Below the pieces are notes generated by a model. The model worked only from the letters and a program-made list of their open reading frames with translations. It had not been told where the DNA came from and made no database searches. 64,000 nt of DNA from AC-37 sp036389295. Lineage in GTDB: Bacteria > Actinomycetota > Thermoleophilia > Solirubrobacterales > Thermoleophilaceae. The stretch spans positions 1 through 64,000 of the forward strand of contig DASVQB010000044.1 in NCBI GenBank assembly GCA_036389295.1, read 5' to 3'. How positions within the stretch are numbered: position 1 is the stretch's first letter; each line of letters starts with the position of its first letter. This document shows positions 34,510 to 45,407 of the stretch, in pieces. Position numbers and translations under genes: made by a program.

Positions 34510-35591
34510 ATGGCGGTCGTTGAGAGCCCGGAGACACTCGGCATCAGGCCCTTCCACGAGTTCGACGAGGCGAACGGGCTCTGGCCCCGCGGCGACCGCC
34601 CGCAGGCCATCCGCGCGGCGGCCGAGCAGTTCCGCGCCCGCTTCAAGCAGCAGGGGCAGGTGAGGGCGGTGAAGACCGTCGACCTCGTCGCCGCCGGCTA
34701 CCCCGCCGGGTTCGCGTTCGGCGGCGCCGCCCGCGCGGTCAACCCGATCGTGAACATCACGAACCGCCTCGTCATCGTCCAGTACGAGGACTTCGACGGC
34801 GCGACCAGGACCCTCGCCTGGGAGCCCACCGTCCCCGAGGGCTCCGCCGAGGCGCCGTTCTACGACCAGCTCAAGCACCGCTACGGCGAGTGGCTGTCCG
34901 AGAACGTCTTCGCCACGCGCTACCACGACATCGACGAGGCGATCGCGGCGGCCGGCATCGCGCCGGCGGACGTCGACTACATCGCGTTCGACCACCTGCA
35001 TGTTCAGGACGTCCGGATGATGCTCGGCACCGCCGACACGCCGGCCTACTACCCGAACGCGAGGATGCTCGCGCAGCGCCGCGAGGTCGACACGTTCAAG
35101 TCGATCCACCCCACCCAGTGGGCCTGGTACGTCGAGGGCGGCATGGACGGCGTGCCGGACGACCGCGTGGTGCTCCTCGACGGCGACGTCGAGATCGGCA
35201 AGGGCATCGCGCTCGTCTCGACCCCGGGCCACACCGACGGCAACATGTCGCTCTGCCTCAACACGCCGGACGGTATCTGGGTCAGCTCGGAGAACGGGGT
35301 CGCGGCCGACAACTGGCACCCGCGCCTGTCGAAGATCCCCGGCGTGCGCAGGTGGGCAGAGTTCTTCAACCGCGACGTGGTGATGAACTCGAACACGCTC
35401 GAGGACTCGCTCGACCAGTACGACTCGATGGTCAAGGAGCACGCGATCGCGGACCCGGACCCGCGCGATCCGCGCTTCAAGCAGGTGCTCCCGTCGTCCG
35501 AGCTCGCCCAGTTCAAGCGCCAGTGGCCGGTCGTGCCGACGCACTTCTTCGGCGGCATGGACTACGGCCGGATCGAGCGGGTCGAGCGCTA

Positions 35592-35592
<1 letters not shown>
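34510..35592 (+). CDS. MBL-fold protein with altered metal motif
   Basis: A 360-residue metallo-beta-lactamase-fold protein. The usual HxHxDH is seen as FDHLHVQD, so the first histidine position is aspartate and the last two residues differ, while STPGHTDGNMSL and a C-terminal PTHFFGGMDYGR are retained. Whether it still binds two metals is unclear. It begins with a good AAGGAG site six bases before the ATG, and its TAG overlaps the GTG of aconitase (TAGTG), so the two are co-translated; the metabolic reason is not evident. Confidence 0.82.
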
Positions 35593-38233
<2,641 letters not shown>

Positions 38234-38237
<4 letters not shown>

Positions 38238-38620
38238 TCGCCCACCACGACGGCTGCTTCGGCTGCGGACAGGCCAACCTGTTCGGGCTCCAGCTCGAGG
38301 TCGAGCCGGCCGGCGAGGGCGCCGTGGCCGGCCGCCTGTTCGTGAAGCAGGACCACCAGGGCCCGCCCGGGATGGCGCACGGCGGGATCGTGTCCTCGGC
38401 GCTCGACGAGGCGATGGCGCTGGCCGTGCACCACGCGGGGATCAGGGCGCTGACCAGCCGGCTCGAGGTCCAGCTCCGCGCCCCGGCCCCGGTGGGGGCG
38501 TTCCTGGAGGTCGAGGCGAGGATCGACGAGCACGACGGCCGCCGGCTCTCGACGCGCGCCGCGGCCCGCGCCGACGGCCGCCTCGTGGCCGAGGCCCGCG
38601 GGGAGTTCGTGGCCCGTTAG
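38234..38620 (+). CDS. Hotdog-fold thioesterase (PaaI/THEM4-like)
   Basis: A 128-residue single hotdog domain. It begins with HHDGCFGCGQANLFGL, a Cys-containing N-terminus typical of the THEM4/PaaI-like group, and has GMAHGGIVSSALDEAMALA with the HGG catalytic loop. It should hydrolyse an acyl-CoA thioester; the chain type is unknown. It starts with a GTG overlapping the acnA TGA (GTGA) and lies 12 bases before the second aconitase gene, so all three genes are likely one transcript. Confidence 0.85.
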
Positions 38621-38632
38621 GGTCCGAGCGCG

Positions 38633-40594
38633 GTGGCCGAGAACCTCACCCGGCAGATCCTCCGCGAGCACGTCGTCGACGGGGAGCTCGAGCCCGGCTC
38701 GCCGATCGGCCTGCGGGTCGACCAGACGCTCCTCCAGGACGCCACCGGGACGATGGCGTTCATGCAGTTCGAGCAGCTCGGCGTGCCGCGCGTGCGCGTC
38801 GAGCGCGCGGTGCAGTACGTCGACCACAACGTCATCCAGCTCGACTTCAAGAACCCGGACGACCACCGGATGCTCCAGGCGATGGCGCGACGCTACGGCG
38901 CCGAGTTCTCGCGCCCCGGCAACGGCATCTGCCACTACGTCCACATCGAGCGCTACGCGCGGCCGGGCGGGATCCTCGTGGGGGCCGACTCGCACACGAC
39001 GACCAGCGGCGCGCTCGGCATGATCGCCATCGGCGCCGGCGGGCTCGACGTGGCGGTGGCGATGGCCGGCTACCCCTACGAGATCGCCTGTCCGGAGGTG
39101 GTCGAGGTGCGGCTCGAGAACCGGCTCGACCGGCCTTGGGTCCAGGCCAAGGACGTGATCCTCGAGCTGCTCCGCCGGCTCGGCGTGAGCGGCGGCAAGA
39201 ACCGGGTGTTCGAGTTCACCGGCCCCGGCACGGCCGACCTCTCGGTGCCGGAGCGGGGGACGATCGCGAACATGATCGCCGAGCTGGGCGCGACCTCCGC
39301 GGTGTTCCCGCCCGACGAACGCACCCGCGACTGGCTGCGGCGGCAGGAGCGCGAGGACGACTTCGCCGCGATCGGGCCGGAGGAGGGCGCCTCGTACGAC
39401 CACCGCGAGGAGATCGACCTCGCCGAGCTGGGCCCACTCGTGGCCAAGCCGCAGAGCCCGGGGAACGTCGTCCCGGTCGAGGAGGTGGCGGGCACCGAGC
39501 TGGGCCAGGTGTGCATCGGGTCGTCGGTGAACTCGGGCTACGCGGACCTGGCGCTGCCGGGGGCCGTGCTCGCCGACCGCGGCGGCCAGATCGTGCACCC
39601 GGGGATCGCCGCCACCGCCACGCCCGGCTCGCGGCAGATCCTCGCCGCGATCGCCGAGGCCGGCGTCTACCGCCAGCTCGTGGAGGGCGGCGTGCGGATG
39701 CTCGAGCCGGTCTGCGGGCCGTGCGTGGGGATGGGCCAGGCGCCGCCGAGCGGGGCGAACTCGCTGCGCACGATGAACCGCAACTTCCCGGGACGCAGCG
39801 GCACCCCCGAGGACTCGGTCTACCTGTGCTCGCCCGCCGTGGCGGCGGTCTCGATGATCGAGGGCCGGATCGCCGACCCGCGCGAGTACGGCGAGCCGCC
39901 CGAGCTGTGCCCGGAGCCCGAGCTCAAGCCGTACCTGGACGACCTCCACGTCTTCCAGCCGGCTCCGGAGGACGAGGCCGAGTCGATCGAGATACCGCGC
40001 GGGCCGAACATCAAGACCCCGCCGGAGCACGAGCCGCTGCCGGACTCGCTGTCGGCGCGGATCGCCACGGTCCAGCCCGACGACATCTCGACCGGCGACC
40101 TCGCCCCCGACGGCGCCGAGGTGATGGCGTACCGCTCGAACATCCCGGCGATAGCCGAGTTCACGTTCCGCCACCGCGACCCGGAGTTCCGGGGGCGCCT
40201 TCGGGAGTGGGGGACGGGGTTCATCGTGGGCGGAGAGAACTACGGCCAGGGGTCGTCGCGCGAGCACGCGGCGCTGGCCCCGCTTCAGCTCGGCGTGAAG
40301 GCGGTGTTCGCGAAGTCGTTCGCGCGGATCCACCGCCGCAACCTGCTCGCGCAGGGCATCCTCCCCCTGACGTTCGCCGACCCGGCGGACTACGACCGCG
40401 CCGAGGTCGGCCAGACGTGGTCGCTGCCGAACGTCCGGCGGGAGCTGGCCGACGGCGCCGGCGAGATCGCGGTCGAGGTGGAGGGCGGCGAGGCGTTCTC
40501 GGTCACGCACGACCTCGCGCCGAAGGAGCGCGAGATCCTGGTGGAGGGCGGCCTGCTGCACTGGCTGACGGAGCACGGCGAGCGAGCTCGCTGA
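38633..40594 (+). CDS. Second aconitase-family hydratase lacking one cluster cysteine
   Basis: A 653-residue aconitase-superfamily protein of the shorter, mitochondrial/Aquifex-like type. It has GADSHTTTSGALGMIAIGAGG, VCGPCVGMGQ with C361 and C364, and a swivel domain with YGQGSSREHAALAP and KSFARIHRRNLLAQG. The third cluster cysteine, expected in the SCTN motif, is a serine here: the sequence reads CIGSSVNS with S298 in that position and a cysteine four residues earlier (C294). It may use C294 instead, or have a changed cluster or substrate. GTG 38633 follows the thioesterase by 12 bases. Its 3' end overlaps the convergent gene at 40503. Confidence 0.88.
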   Translation: MAENLTRQILREHVVDGELEPGSPIGLRVDQTLLQDATGTMAFMQFEQLGVPRVRVERAVQYVDHNVIQLDFKNPDDHRMLQAMARRYGAEFSRPGNGICHYVHIERYARPGGILVGADSHTTTSGALGMIAIGAGGLDVAVAMAGYPYEIACPEVVEVRLENRLDRPWVQAKDVILELLRRLGVSGGKNRVFEFTGPGTADLSVPERGTIANMIAELGATSAVFPPDERTRDWLRRQEREDDFAAIGPEEGASYDHREEIDLAELGPLVAKPQSPGNVVPVEEVAGTELGQVCIGSSVNSGYADLALPGAVLADRGGQIVHPGIAATATPGSRQILAAIAEAGVYRQLVEGGVRMLEPVCGPCVGMGQAPPSGANSLRTMNRNFPGRSGTPEDSVYLCSPAVAAVSMIEGRIADPREYGEPPELCPEPELKPYLDDLHVFQPAPEDEAESIEIPRGPNIKTPPEHEPLPDSLSARIATVQPDDISTGDLAPDGAEVMAYRSNIPAIAEFTFRHRDPEFRGRLREWGTGFIVGGENYGQGSSREHAALAPLQLGVKAVFAKSFARIHRRNLLAQGILPLTFADPADYDRAEVGQTWSLPNVRRELADGAGEIAVEVEGGEAFSVTHDLAPKEREILVEGGLLHWLTEHGERAR

Positions 40595-41069
40595 CGTCGC
40601 GCTCGGCCAGCTCGGCCAGCGTCAGGAGCTGCCTGCGGGCCATCACGAGGTCGGGCAGCGCGAGCAGCGGGAGCCAGACGCGCGAGCGGATCCGCATGTG
40701 CAGGCGGCCGGGCGCGACGCGGTACGTCACCGCGACGTGGCGCGAGCGCAGCGTGATCTGCTCGTCCGGCTCGAACGAGACCAGCCGGAAGATCGTCATG
40801 AACCGCTGCCCGACCTCCAGGTGCTCGAGGCCCGGCGTCAGCTCGCGCGGGCTGCGGCGCCCCCGGTTGTCGATCCAGTCGTAGCTGTACGGAGCGGCGC
40901 GGAGCTGGCAGAGCCAGCGGAACGTCGCGGCGGGCGGGGCGTCCACGTCGACCGCGCGGTCGACGGCCGGCGCGCCCGGGAGGACGGCGTCGCAGGGCAG
41001 CGGAGCGGCGCGCTCGTCCGGCGTGGTGCCCCAGCCTCGGGCCGCGTGTCGCAAGCGCCCTAGAATCAT
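40503..41069 (-). CDS. SRPBCC-like protein
   Basis: A 188-residue protein. The central part (about 35-145: VDAPPAATFRWLCQLRAAPYSYDWIDN, then FMTIFRLVSFEPDEQITLRS and LPDLVMARRQL) resembles the START/SRPBCC fold that binds hydrophobic ligands. No function can be given. Its last about 30 residues are coded in the region overlapping the end of the second aconitase gene, so the C-terminus may be shorter in practice. The ATG at 41069 lies inside the divergent operator, which suggests a leaderless or repressed transcript. Confidence 0.7.
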   Translation of the reverse strand: MILGRLRHAARGWGTTPDERAAPLPCDAVLPGAPAVDRAVDVDAPPAATFRWLCQLRAAPYSYDWIDNRGRRSPRELTPGLEHLEVGQRFMTIFRLVSFEPDEQITLRSRHVAVTYRVAPGRLHMRIRSRVWLPLLALPDLVMARRQLLTLAELAERDVSELARRAPSASAAGRPPPGSRAPSARGRA

Positions 41070-41088
41070 CTTCTAGAATGATATTCTA
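41061..41088. promoter_or_regulatory. Double palindromic operator, probable TetR autoregulatory site
   Basis: Two overlapping inverted repeats share arms TAGAA/TTCTA: 41061-41075 (TAGAATCATCTTCTA, 5-5-5) and 41074-41088 (TAGAATGATATTCTA, 6-3-6). It is AT-rich in a 72% GC region and lies between the divergent SRPBCC-like gene and the TetR gene starting at 41097. Confidence 0.75.
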
Positions 41089-41096
41089 ACGATCGC

Positions 41097-41699
41097 ATGA
41101 CGGCCGCGGTCACAGGCGGAGCGGAGGCGCGGGGCACCCGGCGAGCCGAGATCCTCGACGCGGCCCTCCGCTGCTTCACGCGCTCAGGCTACGCCCGCAC
41201 GAGCATCGAGGACGTGGTCCGCGAGTCGGGCGCGAGCGTCGGCAGCGTGTACCACCACTTCGGCGGCAAGGAGCAGCTCGCCGCGGCGCTCTACGTGGAC
41301 GGCATGGCCGGCTACCAGCGCGGCCTCGAGGCGGAGCTGTCGGCCGACCGCGAGGACGCGGAGGCGGCCGTCAAGGGGCTGGTCCGCCACCACCTGCGGT
41401 GGGTTGAGGCGAACCCGGACCTGGCGCGCTACCTGCTCTCGAGCCGGGAGGCCGAGGTGGTGCGCGCCTCGTCGCGGGACCTGCGGGCGATGAACAAGCG
41501 GCTGTTCGCCGCGACCGGCCGCTGGGTCGAGAGCCTGGGCGACGCCATCCGCCCGATGCCGTTCGGCCTGCTCCACGCCGTGGTCGTGGGGCCGAGCCAG
41601 GAGTTCGCCCGGCACTGGCTGGCGGGGCGGGCGAGGGAGACGATCGACGAGGCCGAGCCGGTGCTTGCCGAGGCGGCCTGGAGAGGGGTCAGGGCATGA
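41097..41699 (+). CDS. TetR-family transcriptional regulator
   Basis: A 200-residue repressor-type protein. The HTH is at about 14-60: RRAEILDAALRCFTRSGYARTSIEDVV, then GASVGSVYHHFGGKEQLAAALY. The C-terminal ligand domain has no recognisable effector signature. A double palindrome just upstream is a likely autoregulatory site that would also control the divergent SRPBCC-like gene. Its stop overlaps the start of the crotonase gene (ATGA), so it probably responds to an acyl-CoA or fatty acid. Confidence 0.93.
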   Translation: MTAAVTGGAEARGTRRAEILDAALRCFTRSGYARTSIEDVVRESGASVGSVYHHFGGKEQLAAALYVDGMAGYQRGLEAELSADREDAEAAVKGLVRHHLRWVEANPDLARYLLSSREAEVVRASSRDLRAMNKRLFAATGRWVESLGDAIRPMPFGLLHAVVVGPSQEFARHWLAGRARETIDEAEPVLAEAAWRGVRA

Positions 41700-42541
41700 G
41701 GGTGCACGACGGATACGCGGCGATCCTGGAGGCCGCGCGCGAGGAGACGGAGGCGCTGGTCGCGGTCGAGCGCGGGGAGGGCCACGCGGTCGTCCGGATG
41801 GACGACCCGGAGCGGCTGAACGCGCTGAGCGGGCCGCTCACGGTCCAGCTCCTGGAGGCGCTGACCGCGATCGAGGCGGACCAGTCGGTCCGCGCGGTCG
41901 TGCTCACGGGCGCCGACCCGGGGTTCTCCGCCGGCGGCGACCTGCGGCTGATGGAGGAGCACGCCCACCCGATGGTCGACGACTCGCCCGGCGGCGCCAC
42001 CGAGGCCTGGCGCTGGATCCGCCGCCAGTTCGGCGGGGTGGTCCGGACGATCGTGAAGTCCGACAAGCCGTACGTCGCGGCCGTCAACGGCGCGGCGGCG
42101 GGCGTGGGCCTCGCGTTCGCGCTGGCCTGCGACCTGATCGTCGCGAGCGACCGCGCGCGGATCGTCCCGGCGTTCGGCCGGATCGGCCTCGTGCCGGAGG
42201 TCGGCAACAGCTGGCTCGTGACCCGCCGGCTCGGCTACCAGCGCGCGTTCGAGCTGTTCACCGAGGGCGGCGTGCTCTCGGGCGCCGAAGCCGCCGAGCT
42301 CGGCCTCGTGAACGAGGTCGTCCCGCACGACGACCTGATGCCGGCCGCGCTCCGCCACGTCGAGCGCCTGGCCGAGCTCCCGCCGCACGTGGCGCCGATG
42401 ACGAAGACCCTGCTCCGCCAGGCGGCCGACATGACCTGGGACCAGGCGATCGCCGCCGAGGAGTTCGCCGAGCCGATGTGCTTCACGACGACCGGCCACC
42501 GGGAGGCCGTGGCCGAGCTGCTCGGCCACGCGACCCGCTAG
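41696..42541 (+). CDS. Enoyl-CoA hydratase/isomerase family protein
   Basis: A 281-residue crotonase-fold protein with oxyanion-hole segments FSAGGDLRLM and NGAAAGVGLAFALACDL. The first catalytic glutamate region (GVGLAFAL) lacks Glu; the second reads IGLVPEVGNSWLV with a glutamate, suggesting an isomerase-like or altered hydratase activity. An N-terminal extension of about 30 residues precedes the fold. It is coupled to the TetR gene by ATGA overlap and ends overlapping the stop of the convergent MTH1187-family gene. Confidence 0.88.
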   Translation: MRVHDGYAAILEAAREETEALVAVERGEGHAVVRMDDPERLNALSGPLTVQLLEALTAIEADQSVRAVVLTGADPGFSAGGDLRLMEEHAHPMVDDSPGGATEAWRWIRRQFGGVVRTIVKSDKPYVAAVNGAAAGVGLAFALACDLIVASDRARIVPAFGRIGLVPEVGNSWLVTRRLGYQRAFELFTEGGVLSGAEAAELGLVNEVVPHDDLMPAALRHVERLAELPPHVAPMTKTLLRQAADMTWDQAIAAEEFAEPMCFTTTGHREAVAELLGHATR

Positions 42542-42855
42542 GGGCGGGCGCCCCCGAGCCGGCGCTCGACCGCCTCGACCTTGTCGTCCAGCGTCTGGTC
42601 CGGCTTGTCGCGGCGCTCGTCCAGCTTCAGCACGGTGTAGACGCGCGGGGCGCCCATCGAGAACGGGACCGCGTGGAGCTCGCCGACCACGCGGAGGACG
42701 TCCTCGGTCGGGCCCTCCAGCGAGGTGCCCATCGCGTGCAGGCGGTAGCGGACGCGGTCCTGGGCCGCCAGGCGGCGCTGGATCTCGGCTATGTACTCGC
42801 TCGCGCTCGCGTCGGGGCGGCCGAGCGCGATCACGGTCAGGTCGGCCGTGGCCAC
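42538..42855 (-). CDS. MTH1187-family thiamine-binding protein
   Basis: A 105-residue ferredoxin-like-fold protein of the MTH1187/YkoF-like family (DUF77), whose members bind thiamine or its phosphates. Seen are the N-terminal strand ATADLTVIALGRPDASASEYIAEI, LHAMGTSLEGPTEDVLRVV and a C-terminal helix DKVEAVERRLG. It starts with GTG one base after the aldehyde dehydrogenase stop, so it is co-transcribed with that gene. Its exact role here is unknown. Confidence 0.85.
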   Translation of the reverse strand: MATADLTVIALGRPDASASEYIAEIQRRLAAQDRVRYRLHAMGTSLEGPTEDVLRVVGELHAVPFSMGAPRVYTVLKLDERRDKPDQTLDDKVEAVERRLGGARP

Positions 42856-42856
42856 C

Positions 42857-44356
42857 TCAGAGCGCGGTCCAGACCGTCTTGATCTCGAGGTACGCGTCGA
42901 GGTTCGCGTGGCCCATCTCGCGGCCGATCCCGGACGCCTTGTAGCCGCCGAACGGCGCCGCCGGGTCGCTCGGGCCCCAGACGTTCACGTAGACGGACCC
43001 CGCCTGGAGCATCGCGGCCAGCCTGTGCGCGTTGCCCACGTCGCGGGTCCACACGCCGGCGGCCAGCCCGTAGTCGGTGTCGTTCGCCCGGCGGGCGACC
43101 TCCTCGAGGTCGTCGTACGGCATCGCGACGAGCACCGGGCCGAAGATCTCCTCGCGCGCGATCCGCATGTCATCGCTCACGCCGGTGAACAGCGTGGGGC
43201 GGACGAAGTACCCGCCGCCGCCGTTTCCGCCGCTCCCCTCGACCTCGCCGCCGGCGACCTCCTCGGCGCCCTCCTCGCGCCCCGACCGGATGTACTCCAT
43301 CACCCGCTCGTGCTGCTCCCTCGACACGACCGGGCCGAACTGCGTCTCCGGGTCGAGCCCCGGTCCGACCGTCGCCTTCCCGGCGGCGTCGGCGAGCGCC
43401 GACACGACCTCGTCGAAGCGGTCGCTGTGCACGAACAGCCGCGATCCGGCGTTGCAAGCCTGGCCGGTGTTGAAGTAGATGCCCTGGAACGATCCCTTGA
43501 CCGCGGCGTCGAGGTCCGCGTCGGGCAGGATCACGTTGGGGCTCTTGCCGCCGAGCTCGAGCGTGACGCGCTTGAGCGACCGGCCGCAGGAGGCGCCGAT
43601 CTCGCGCCCGACCGCGGTCGAGCCGGTGAACGCGACCTTGTGGACCCCCGGGTGCTCGACGATCGCCCGGCCGGTCTCGCCGTCGCCGGTCAGCACGTTG
43701 ACGACGCCCTTGGGGAAGCCCGCCTCCTGCACGAGCTGGCCGAGCCGCACCGCGGTGAGCGGCGTCTGCTCCGCCGGCTTCAGCACCACGACGCACCCCG
43801 CGGCAAGCGCCGGCGCGATCTTCCACGCCGACATCAGGAGCGGGAAGTTCCACGGGATGATCTGGCCGCACACCCCGACCGGCTCCTTGCGCGTGTACAC
43901 GTGGACGCCCGGCCAGGCGACCGGGATCGTCTCGCCCTCGATCTTCGTCGGCCAGCCGGCGTAGTAGCGGAGGTGGGCGACCGCGGACGGCACGTCGACG
44001 CGGGCGGCCATCTTCACCGGCTTGCCGTTGTCGAGCGCCTCCAGCTCGGCGAGCTCGTCGGCGTTCTCCTCGATCAGGTCGGCGAGCCGGTGCATCAGCC
44101 GCTCGCGGCCCGCGGCCGGCAGCCGCGACCACTTGCCGCCGAGCGCCGCCGTGGCCGCCTGCACCGCCCGGTCCACGTCCTCGGCCCCCGCGTGGGCGAC
44201 CGAGCAGATGACCTCGCCGGTCGAGGGGTCGACCGTCTCGAACGTGCGGCCGTCGGCGGCCTCGGCCCATTCGCCGCCGATCAGGAGGCCGTGGGGCCCG
44301 GAGTCGACGAACGCGCGGGCGGACTCGGAGAGCGCTTCTGTGCTGGCTGTCGTCAT
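42857..44356 (-). CDS. NAD(P)-dependent aldehyde dehydrogenase
   Basis: A 499-residue enzyme oxidising an aldehyde to its acid. Catalytic features are the glutamate in TLELGGKSPNVIL and the cysteine in FNTGQACNAGSR; IPWNFPLLMSAWKIAPAL, TGSTAVGREI and EEIFGPVLV are also present. Length and motifs fit broad-specificity class 1/2 ALDHs of soil actinobacteria (betaine- or acetaldehyde-type), but the substrate cannot be read from sequence. ATG 44356 is used; upstream ribosome-binding site is weak. Divergent from the small secreted/membrane genes at 44401. Confidence 0.95.
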   Translation of the reverse strand: MTTASTEALSESARAFVDSGPHGLLIGGEWAEAADGRTFETVDPSTGEVICSVAHAGAEDVDRAVQAATAALGGKWSRLPAAGRERLMHRLADLIEENADELAELEALDNGKPVKMAARVDVPSAVAHLRYYAGWPTKIEGETIPVAWPGVHVYTRKEPVGVCGQIIPWNFPLLMSAWKIAPALAAGCVVVLKPAEQTPLTAVRLGQLVQEAGFPKGVVNVLTGDGETGRAIVEHPGVHKVAFTGSTAVGREIGASCGRSLKRVTLELGGKSPNVILPDADLDAAVKGSFQGIYFNTGQACNAGSRLFVHSDRFDEVVSALADAAGKATVGPGLDPETQFGPVVSREQHERVMEYIRSGREEGAEEVAGGEVEGSGGNGGGGYFVRPTLFTGVSDDMRIAREEIFGPVLVAMPYDDLEEVARRANDTDYGLAAGVWTRDVGNAHRLAAMLQAGSVYVNVWGPSDPAAPFGGYKASGIGREMGHANLDAYLEIKTVWTAL

Positions 44357-44400
44357 GGGGGTGATGCTACGGGCTGGCGGCGCGCGGCTACGCTCGGGCC

Positions 44401-44781
44401 GTGCGCCTGACGATCGGCTCGCTCGCCGCCGGACTCGCGGTCGGGGTGACGCTCGGACTCGTCTGGCCGGACCCCGGGCCGACCCTGCGGGAGCGCCGCC
44501 GGGCCGCCGTCCACCGGATGGAGGCCGCCGTGACCGCGCGCGCCCGGCAGGACGCGCGCGCGGGAGAGATCCGCGGGCCGATCCTGCGCTCGCGCTGCGA
44601 CCCGGTCCGCGGGACCCGCGAGCGCGACCCCCGCGCCAGCGTCGGCCGCTACCGCTGCATCGCCGTCCAGACCGAGAGCGCGCGGGTCTACACCGGCCAG
44701 GTGTACCTGGCCACGATCGCCTGGCGCACCGGCCGCGTCCGCGTGCGCCGCTTCGAGATCCCCCTCTACTGGGGGGTATAG
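44401..44781 (+). CDS. Small membrane-anchored hypothetical protein
   Basis: A 126-residue protein with an N-terminal hydrophobic segment (LTIGSLAAGLAVGVTLGLVW), an Arg-rich central region and a C-terminal beta-rich part containing RYRCIAVQTES and two cysteines (C67 and C84 approximately). I do not recognise it. It probably sits in the membrane with the rest outside. It is followed by a secreted-protein gene and diverges from the aldehyde dehydrogenase. Confidence 0.6.
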   Translation: MRLTIGSLAAGLAVGVTLGLVWPDPGPTLRERRRAAVHRMEAAVTARARQDARAGEIRGPILRSRCDPVRGTRERDPRASVGRYRCIAVQTESARVYTGQVYLATIAWRTGRVRVRRFEIPLYWGV

Positions 44782-44844
44782 CCATTGCGCCAAAGCGCCA
44801 AAATTCGTGTTAGCCGATCCGCTTTCCCGGGGAACGAACCAACC

Positions 44845-45381
44845 ATGGGGATTCGAATCGCACTCGCAGTCGCAGCCGCGGCCTGCCTCCTCGCGCCTGC
44901 CGGGGCGAGCGCCGCGACCGACGCCTCGACCGACACCTTCAACGGCACGTGCGCGGGCATGAGCGGCTTCGTGCACTGGCCGGACTCCACGCTGACGAAC
45001 ACCCCGGGGTTCAAGCGGATGCTCGTCGAATTCGACAGCGGCCGCTGCACGGGCACGCTCAACGGCCAGCCGGTGACCAACGCCCCGGGCAGGCTCGACG
45101 GCGAGCTCCAGGGAATCCAGGCGTGCGGCGGCGGGCTCCAGACCGGGCGCCTCCAGCTCACGATCGACGGCGTCAGCATCGAGGCCGACGCCACGTACCG
45201 TCGCGTGCTCACGGCGCCCACGGTGGTCTTCGACGGCGACGCGGGCGGGTCCGCCATCGCCGTCGCGCGCGCGCTGATCGACCTCGCGGACTCGGTCAGG
45301 GTCTGCAACGGCGCGGGTTACTCGACGGTTCCGATCGTGGTCGACGAGTTCCGCACGGCCCCCCAGATCGCGAGCCCGTAG
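44845..45381 (+). CDS. Secreted hypothetical protein
   Basis: A 178-residue protein with a clear signal peptide (about 1-23, ALAVAAAACLLAPAGASA). The mature part has four cysteines (DTFNGTCAG, SGRCTG, QACGG, RVCNG) that could form disulfides, and no domain I recognise. ATG 44845 lies 42 bases downstream of a tandem 8-bp repeat (GCGCCAAA twice, 44787-44802). It ends just before a strong hairpin shared with the convergent alcohol dehydrogenase gene. Confidence 0.7.
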   Translation: MGIRIALAVAAAACLLAPAGASAATDASTDTFNGTCAGMSGFVHWPDSTLTNTPGFKRMLVEFDSGRCTGTLNGQPVTNAPGRLDGELQGIQACGGGLQTGRLQLTIDGVSIEADATYRRVLTAPTVVFDGDAGGSAIAVARALIDLADSVRVCNGAGYSTVPIVVDEFRTAPQIASP

Positions 45382-45388
45382 CCCGCTC

Positions 45389-45407
45389 GCGCGCCGGCTA
45401 GGCGCGC
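45389..45407. terminator. Hairpin between convergent genes, probable bidirectional terminator
   Basis: A perfect 7-5-7 stem-loop (GCGCGCC-GGCTA-GGCGCGC) lies across the convergent ends of the secreted-protein gene and the alcohol dehydrogenase gene, including the latter's stop codon. No T-run follows on either side. Confidence 0.4.

Noticed and set aside
40503..40594. Treating the overlap of the SRPBCC-like gene with the second aconitase as evidence that the former is false
   Set aside because: The upstream two-thirds of the protein shows a plausible fold, an independent operator lies at its start, and convergent overlaps of this size occur. Confidence was lowered instead.
44787..44802. Tandem GCGCCAAA repeat upstream of a secreted-protein gene
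   Set aside because: Only two copies of 8 bp; could be a promoter element but nothing else supports it, so it is only mentioned with the gene.
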